A stretch of 64,000 nucleotides of DNA from Paraburkholderia caledonica NBRC 102488. GTDB taxonomy: Bacteria > Pseudomonadota > Gammaproteobacteria > Burkholderiales > Burkholderiaceae. The stretch spans positions 58,259 to 122,258 of the forward strand of contig NZ_BAYE01000017.1 in NCBI RefSeq assembly GCF_000685095.1. Direction: 5' to 3'. This document shows positions 61,768 through 64,000 of this stretch, in pieces (within the stretch, counting starts at the first letter, position 1; every line of letters begins with the position of its first letter). The notes beneath the pieces were generated by a model that saw only the letters and a list, made by a program, of their open reading frames with translations, had not been told where the DNA came from and did not search any database. A program made the translations under genes and the position numbers.

Positions 61768-62082
61768 TTACTTGGCCTCCGCTTCGAAGTTGATTTCCTG
61801 GCCGGGCTTCAGGCAGACATATGCCTTCTTCACGTCTTTGCGCTTGCCCATGAAGCGGCCAAAGCGCTTGGCTTTGCCCTTCGAGACCAGCACGTTGACG
61901 GAATTGACTTCCACCTTGAACAGCAGCTCGACTGCAGCTTTCACTTCCTGCTTCGTGGCATCGGGCGCAACTTCGAACACGACTTGCTCGTTCTTGTCGG
62001 CCACCAGCGTCGCCTTTTCGGAGATCACCGGCGCGAGCAGGACCTGCATCAAACGATGATCGTTTTTGCGAATCTCGCTCAT
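61768..62082 (-). CDS. rplW: 50S ribosomal protein L23
   Basis: 104 aa: RLMQVLLAPVISEKATLVADKNEQVVFEVAPDATKQEVKAAVELLFKVEVNSVNVLVSKGKAKRFGRFMGKRKDVKKAYVCL. It is the tunnel-exit docking site for trigger factor and SRP. Overlaps rplD as ATGA (62079-62082). Confidence 0.98.
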   Translation of the reverse strand: MSEIRKNDHRLMQVLLAPVISEKATLVADKNEQVVFEVAPDATKQEVKAAVELLFKVEVNSVNVLVSKGKAKRFGRFMGKRKDVKKAYVCLKPGQEINFEAEAK

Positions 62083-62699
62083 GACAGCAACTCCTCGATC
62101 TGGGCGACCGCAGCCTTCGTGATCAGGATCTTCTTGAAGTAGATCAGCGACAGCGGGTCGGCGTAACGCGGCTCGACAACCGCCACATGGGCGAGGTTGC
62201 GCGACGCGAGGTACAGGTTTTCGTCAACCGTGTCGGTAATCACCAGCACGGAGTCGAGACCCATCGCCTTGAATTTTTCGGCCAGCAGCTTGGTCTTCGG
62301 CGCTTCGAGCGTCAGTTCGTCGACAACCGAGATACGGCCTTCGCGGGCCAGCTGCGAGAAGATCGAGCAGAGACCTGCGCGATGCATCTTCTTGTTAACC
62401 TTGTGCGAAAAGTTTTCTTCCGGCGAATTCGGGAAGATCCGGCCACCGCCGCGCCACAACGGGCTCGACGACATACCGGCACGGGCGCGGCCCGTACCCT
62501 TCTGACGCCACGGCTTCTTGGTCGTGTGCTTGACTTGCTCACGATCCTTCTGCGCGCGGTTGCCGCTGCGGGCATTCGCTTGATACGCAACCACCACCTG
62601 GTGAATCAGGGCTTCGTTGTAATCGCGGCCGAACACGACGTCCGACGCGCTAACGCCTGCACCTTCCTGACCATTGGCATTCAGGAGCTTAAGTTCCAT
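62079..62699 (-). CDS. rplD: 50S ribosomal protein L4
   Basis: 206 aa: NEALIHQVVVAYQANARSGNRAQKDREQVKHTTKKPWRQKGTGRARAGMSSSPLWRGGGRIFPN and the C-terminal LAHVAVVEPRYADPLSLIYFKKILITKAAVAQIEE. L4 represses the S10 operon in E. coli; whether this leader has that structure cannot be judged. The start overlaps the rplC stop (TAATG). Confidence 0.98.
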   Translation of the reverse strand: MELKLLNANGQEGAGVSASDVVFGRDYNEALIHQVVVAYQANARSGNRAQKDREQVKHTTKKPWRQKGTGRARAGMSSSPLWRGGGRIFPNSPEENFSHKVNKKMHRAGLCSIFSQLAREGRISVVDELTLEAPKTKLLAEKFKAMGLDSVLVITDTVDENLYLASRNLAHVAVVEPRYADPLSLIYFKKILITKAAVAQIEELLS

Positions 62700-63358
62700 T
62701 ATTTCGCTCCTTTCACGGCACGCGTCTTCACGGCCGGCGTAACGAATACCTTGCCACCCTTCGCACCCGGAACGGCGCCCTTGACCAGCAACAGCTTGCG
62801 GTCAGCGTCGATACGAGCGATTTCGAGGTTTTGCACCGTTACCGTGTCGTCACCCATGTGACCAGTCATGCGCTTACCCGGGAAAACACGACCCGGATCC
62901 TGCGCCATACCGATCGAACCCGGCACGTTGTGCGAGCGCGAGTTACCGTGCGATGCACGGCCGGATGCGAAGTTGTAACGCTTGATGGTACCGGCGTAGC
63001 CCTTACCGATCGACACGCCTTGCACGTCGACCTTCTGGCCCACTTCGAACAGGTCAGGACCAACTACGGTGCCGTTCGACAACTCGGCAGCCTTAGCGGC
63101 GTCGATCTGGAATTCTTTGAGGATTTCACCGGCTTGAACACCGGCTTTGGCGAGATGACCGGCCAACGGCTTCGTCACACGCGATGCACGGCGCGTACCG
63201 AATGCAACCTGCACGGCCGTGTAGCCGTCGGTTTCAACAGTCTTGATCTGCGTCACGCGGTTGTCGGACACGTCCAGCACGGTAACGGGAATCGAATCCC
63301 CTTCTGCCGTGAAGATACGGGTCATGCCAACCTTGCGACCTACGAGTCCAAGGCTCAT
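62699..63358 (-). CDS. rplC: 50S ribosomal protein L3
   Basis: 219 aa from the ATG at 63358, with GGAG 6 nt upstream. MSLGLVGRKVGMTRIFTAEGDSIPVTVL, the long extension loop (FASGRASHGNSRSHNVPGSIGMAQDPGRVFPGKRMTGHMGDDTVTVQNLEI) and a PGAKGG end are diagnostic. An ATG four codons upstream (63370) is weaker. Confidence 0.98.
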   Translation of the reverse strand: MSLGLVGRKVGMTRIFTAEGDSIPVTVLDVSDNRVTQIKTVETDGYTAVQVAFGTRRASRVTKPLAGHLAKAGVQAGEILKEFQIDAAKAAELSNGTVVGPDLFEVGQKVDVQGVSIGKGYAGTIKRYNFASGRASHGNSRSHNVPGSIGMAQDPGRVFPGKRMTGHMGDDTVTVQNLEIARIDADRKLLLVKGAVPGAKGGKVFVTPAVKTRAVKGAK

Positions 63359-63370
63359 CGTTTTCTCCAT

Positions 63371-63558
63371 TCCCGACTGCGATTGGTCGGGGCTAATTTA
63401 CAAAATGCCGGTGCCGTTTCGGGCATGAATTCATGCTGCAGCACACCGACTTTTTTGCGCAAATGCGCGAAAAGCCTTGCATTATAGCGAGGCTTTTCGT
63501 TTTCCGCAAGCAATCAAAGACTTAGCGTTGCCAGCGACGCTGAGCAACGCTCGAAGCC
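63371..63558. other. Spacer between rpsJ and rplC
   Basis: 188 bp, longer than other S10-group gaps. The minus strand contains inverted GCAAAAAGCCTC-type sequence near 63470-63500 (AAAAGCC/GGCTTTT), a short stem that may act as a processing or attenuation site. No gene seen. Confidence 0.5.
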
Positions 63559-63870
63559 TTATTGCAGCTTGATCTCGACGTCCACGCCAGCCGGCAAGTC
63601 CAGCTTCATCAGTGCGTCGACGGTCTTGTCCGTCGGATCGACGATGTCCATCAGGCGTTGGTGCGTGCGGATTTCGAGCTGATCGCGCGACGTCTTATTG
63701 ACGTGCGGCGAACGCAGGATGTCGAAGCGTTGAATGCGGGTCGGCAGGGGCACCGGACCACGAACGATTGCGCCAGTCCGCTTTGCCGTGTCGACGATTT
63801 CAGCAGCCGATTGATCGATCAGGCGATAGTCGAAAGCCTTCAGGCGAATGCGGATTTTCTGGTTCTGCAT
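63559..63870 (-). CDS. rpsJ: 30S ribosomal protein S10
   Basis: 103 aa: QNQKIRIRLKAFDYRLIDQSAAEIVDTAKRTGAIVRGPVPLPTRIQRFDILRSPHVNKTSRDQLEIRTHQRLMDIVDPTDKTVDALMKLDLPAGVDVEIKLQ. It is the first gene of the S10 group in this window and also the NusE antitermination factor. Its upstream neighbour (probably tuf) is outside the window. Confidence 0.99.
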   Translation of the reverse strand: MQNQKIRIRLKAFDYRLIDQSAAEIVDTAKRTGAIVRGPVPLPTRIQRFDILRSPHVNKTSRDQLEIRTHQRLMDIVDPTDKTVDALMKLDLPAGVDVEIKLQ

Positions 63871-64000
63871 GACAATTCCTTGGAAAAGAGCGAGGCGGTA
63901 TTGCGCCGCCAGATAGTAAAAGAACGTAGAGCCGGGGTGCCCGCTTGGAGCCGGCGCCCGGCTCCGGGCACCACATACAGCAAAGTTAATCCGCGATTTT
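63871..64000. other. Region upstream of rpsJ with a strong hairpin
   Basis: GGTGCCC (63936-63942) pairs with GGGCACC (63966-63972) and, inside it, GGAGCCGG (63947-63954) pairs with CCGGCTCC (63958-63965), with a one-sided four-base bulge. No T-run follows on either strand, so it is not a classical terminator. It may be part of the S10 leader or the tail of the upstream gene's transcript. Confidence 0.6.

Overview
The window looks like part of the main chromosome of a Burkholderia sensu lato species, most likely Paraburkholderia. The basis is the high GC content, a betaproteobacterial S10-spc-alpha ribosomal cluster (rpsJ to rplQ), System II cytochrome c maturation genes (resB-ccsB), the pilMNOQ-aroK-aroB-dgt order, cyaY/lptM/lysA and many recognisably Burkholderia-like proteins. 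The assignment rests on reading the sequence; no search was run.

Layout. 1-2.8 kb, minus strand: a thiamine operon (thiO-thiS-thiG-thiE, thiE cut by the window edge) behind a TPP riboswitch and a 34-codon upstream reading frame. 3.1-5.8 kb: an SbmA/YddA-type ABC exporter overlapping an SDR protein. 5.9-12.7 kb: an accessory envelope/signalling block with a secreted protein, a lipoprotein, two close paralogous OmpR-type regulators, one histidine kinase, and between the regulators a minus-strand four-gene set ending in a stand-alone FlgH-like L-ring lipoprotein. 12.8-16.7 kb: a Tat-exported phosphatase-like lipoprotein with its catalytic cysteine changed, then an MFS transporter and a DadA-type D-amino-acid dehydrogenase. 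16.9-24.2 kb, minus strand: gltB-gltD (glutamate synthase) preceded by a degenerate Y1-transposase-like gene. 24.3-28.9 kb: OmpW, a DUF883 protein, dgt, aroB, aroK. 29.0-33.5 kb: pilQ, a fused pilO/pilP, pilN, pilM (type IV pilus). 33.7-38.2 kb: PBP1A, cyaY, lptM, lysA. 38.3-44.3 kb, minus strand: msrQ-msrP, ccsB-resB, cytochrome c4. 44.5-48.8 kb: engB, a probable small RNA, hemB, dsbD, cutA. 49.2-63.9 kb, minus strand: the alpha (rplQ, rpoA, rpsD, rpsK, rpsM), spc (rpmJ, infA, secY ... rplN) and S10 (rpsQ ... rpsJ) ribosomal gene groups.

How the genes fit together. Several neighbourhoods share one job: ThiO and ThiG/ThiS build the thiazole half of thiamine and ThiE joins it to the pyrimidine; ResB/CcsB attach haem to c-type cytochromes beside a cytochrome c4, with HemB (haem supply) and DsbD (periplasmic reductant) a few kb away; MsrP/MsrQ repair oxidised periplasmic methionines; PilMNO(P)Q form the alignment and outer-membrane parts of the type IV pilus.

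The observations most worth a second look are: a minus-strand double-hairpin small RNA with an anti-Shine-Dalgarno loop next to engB/hemB; a transposase-fold protein that has lost its HUH and tyrosine residues and gained an AT-hook-like tail, next to gltBD; the Cys-to-Ser Tat lipoprotein pseudophosphatase; six perfect 11-bp tandem repeats upstream of a two-component operon; a translationally coupled reading frame between the TPP riboswitch and thiO; and an spc-operon promoter lying inside a perfect 14-bp inverted repeat.
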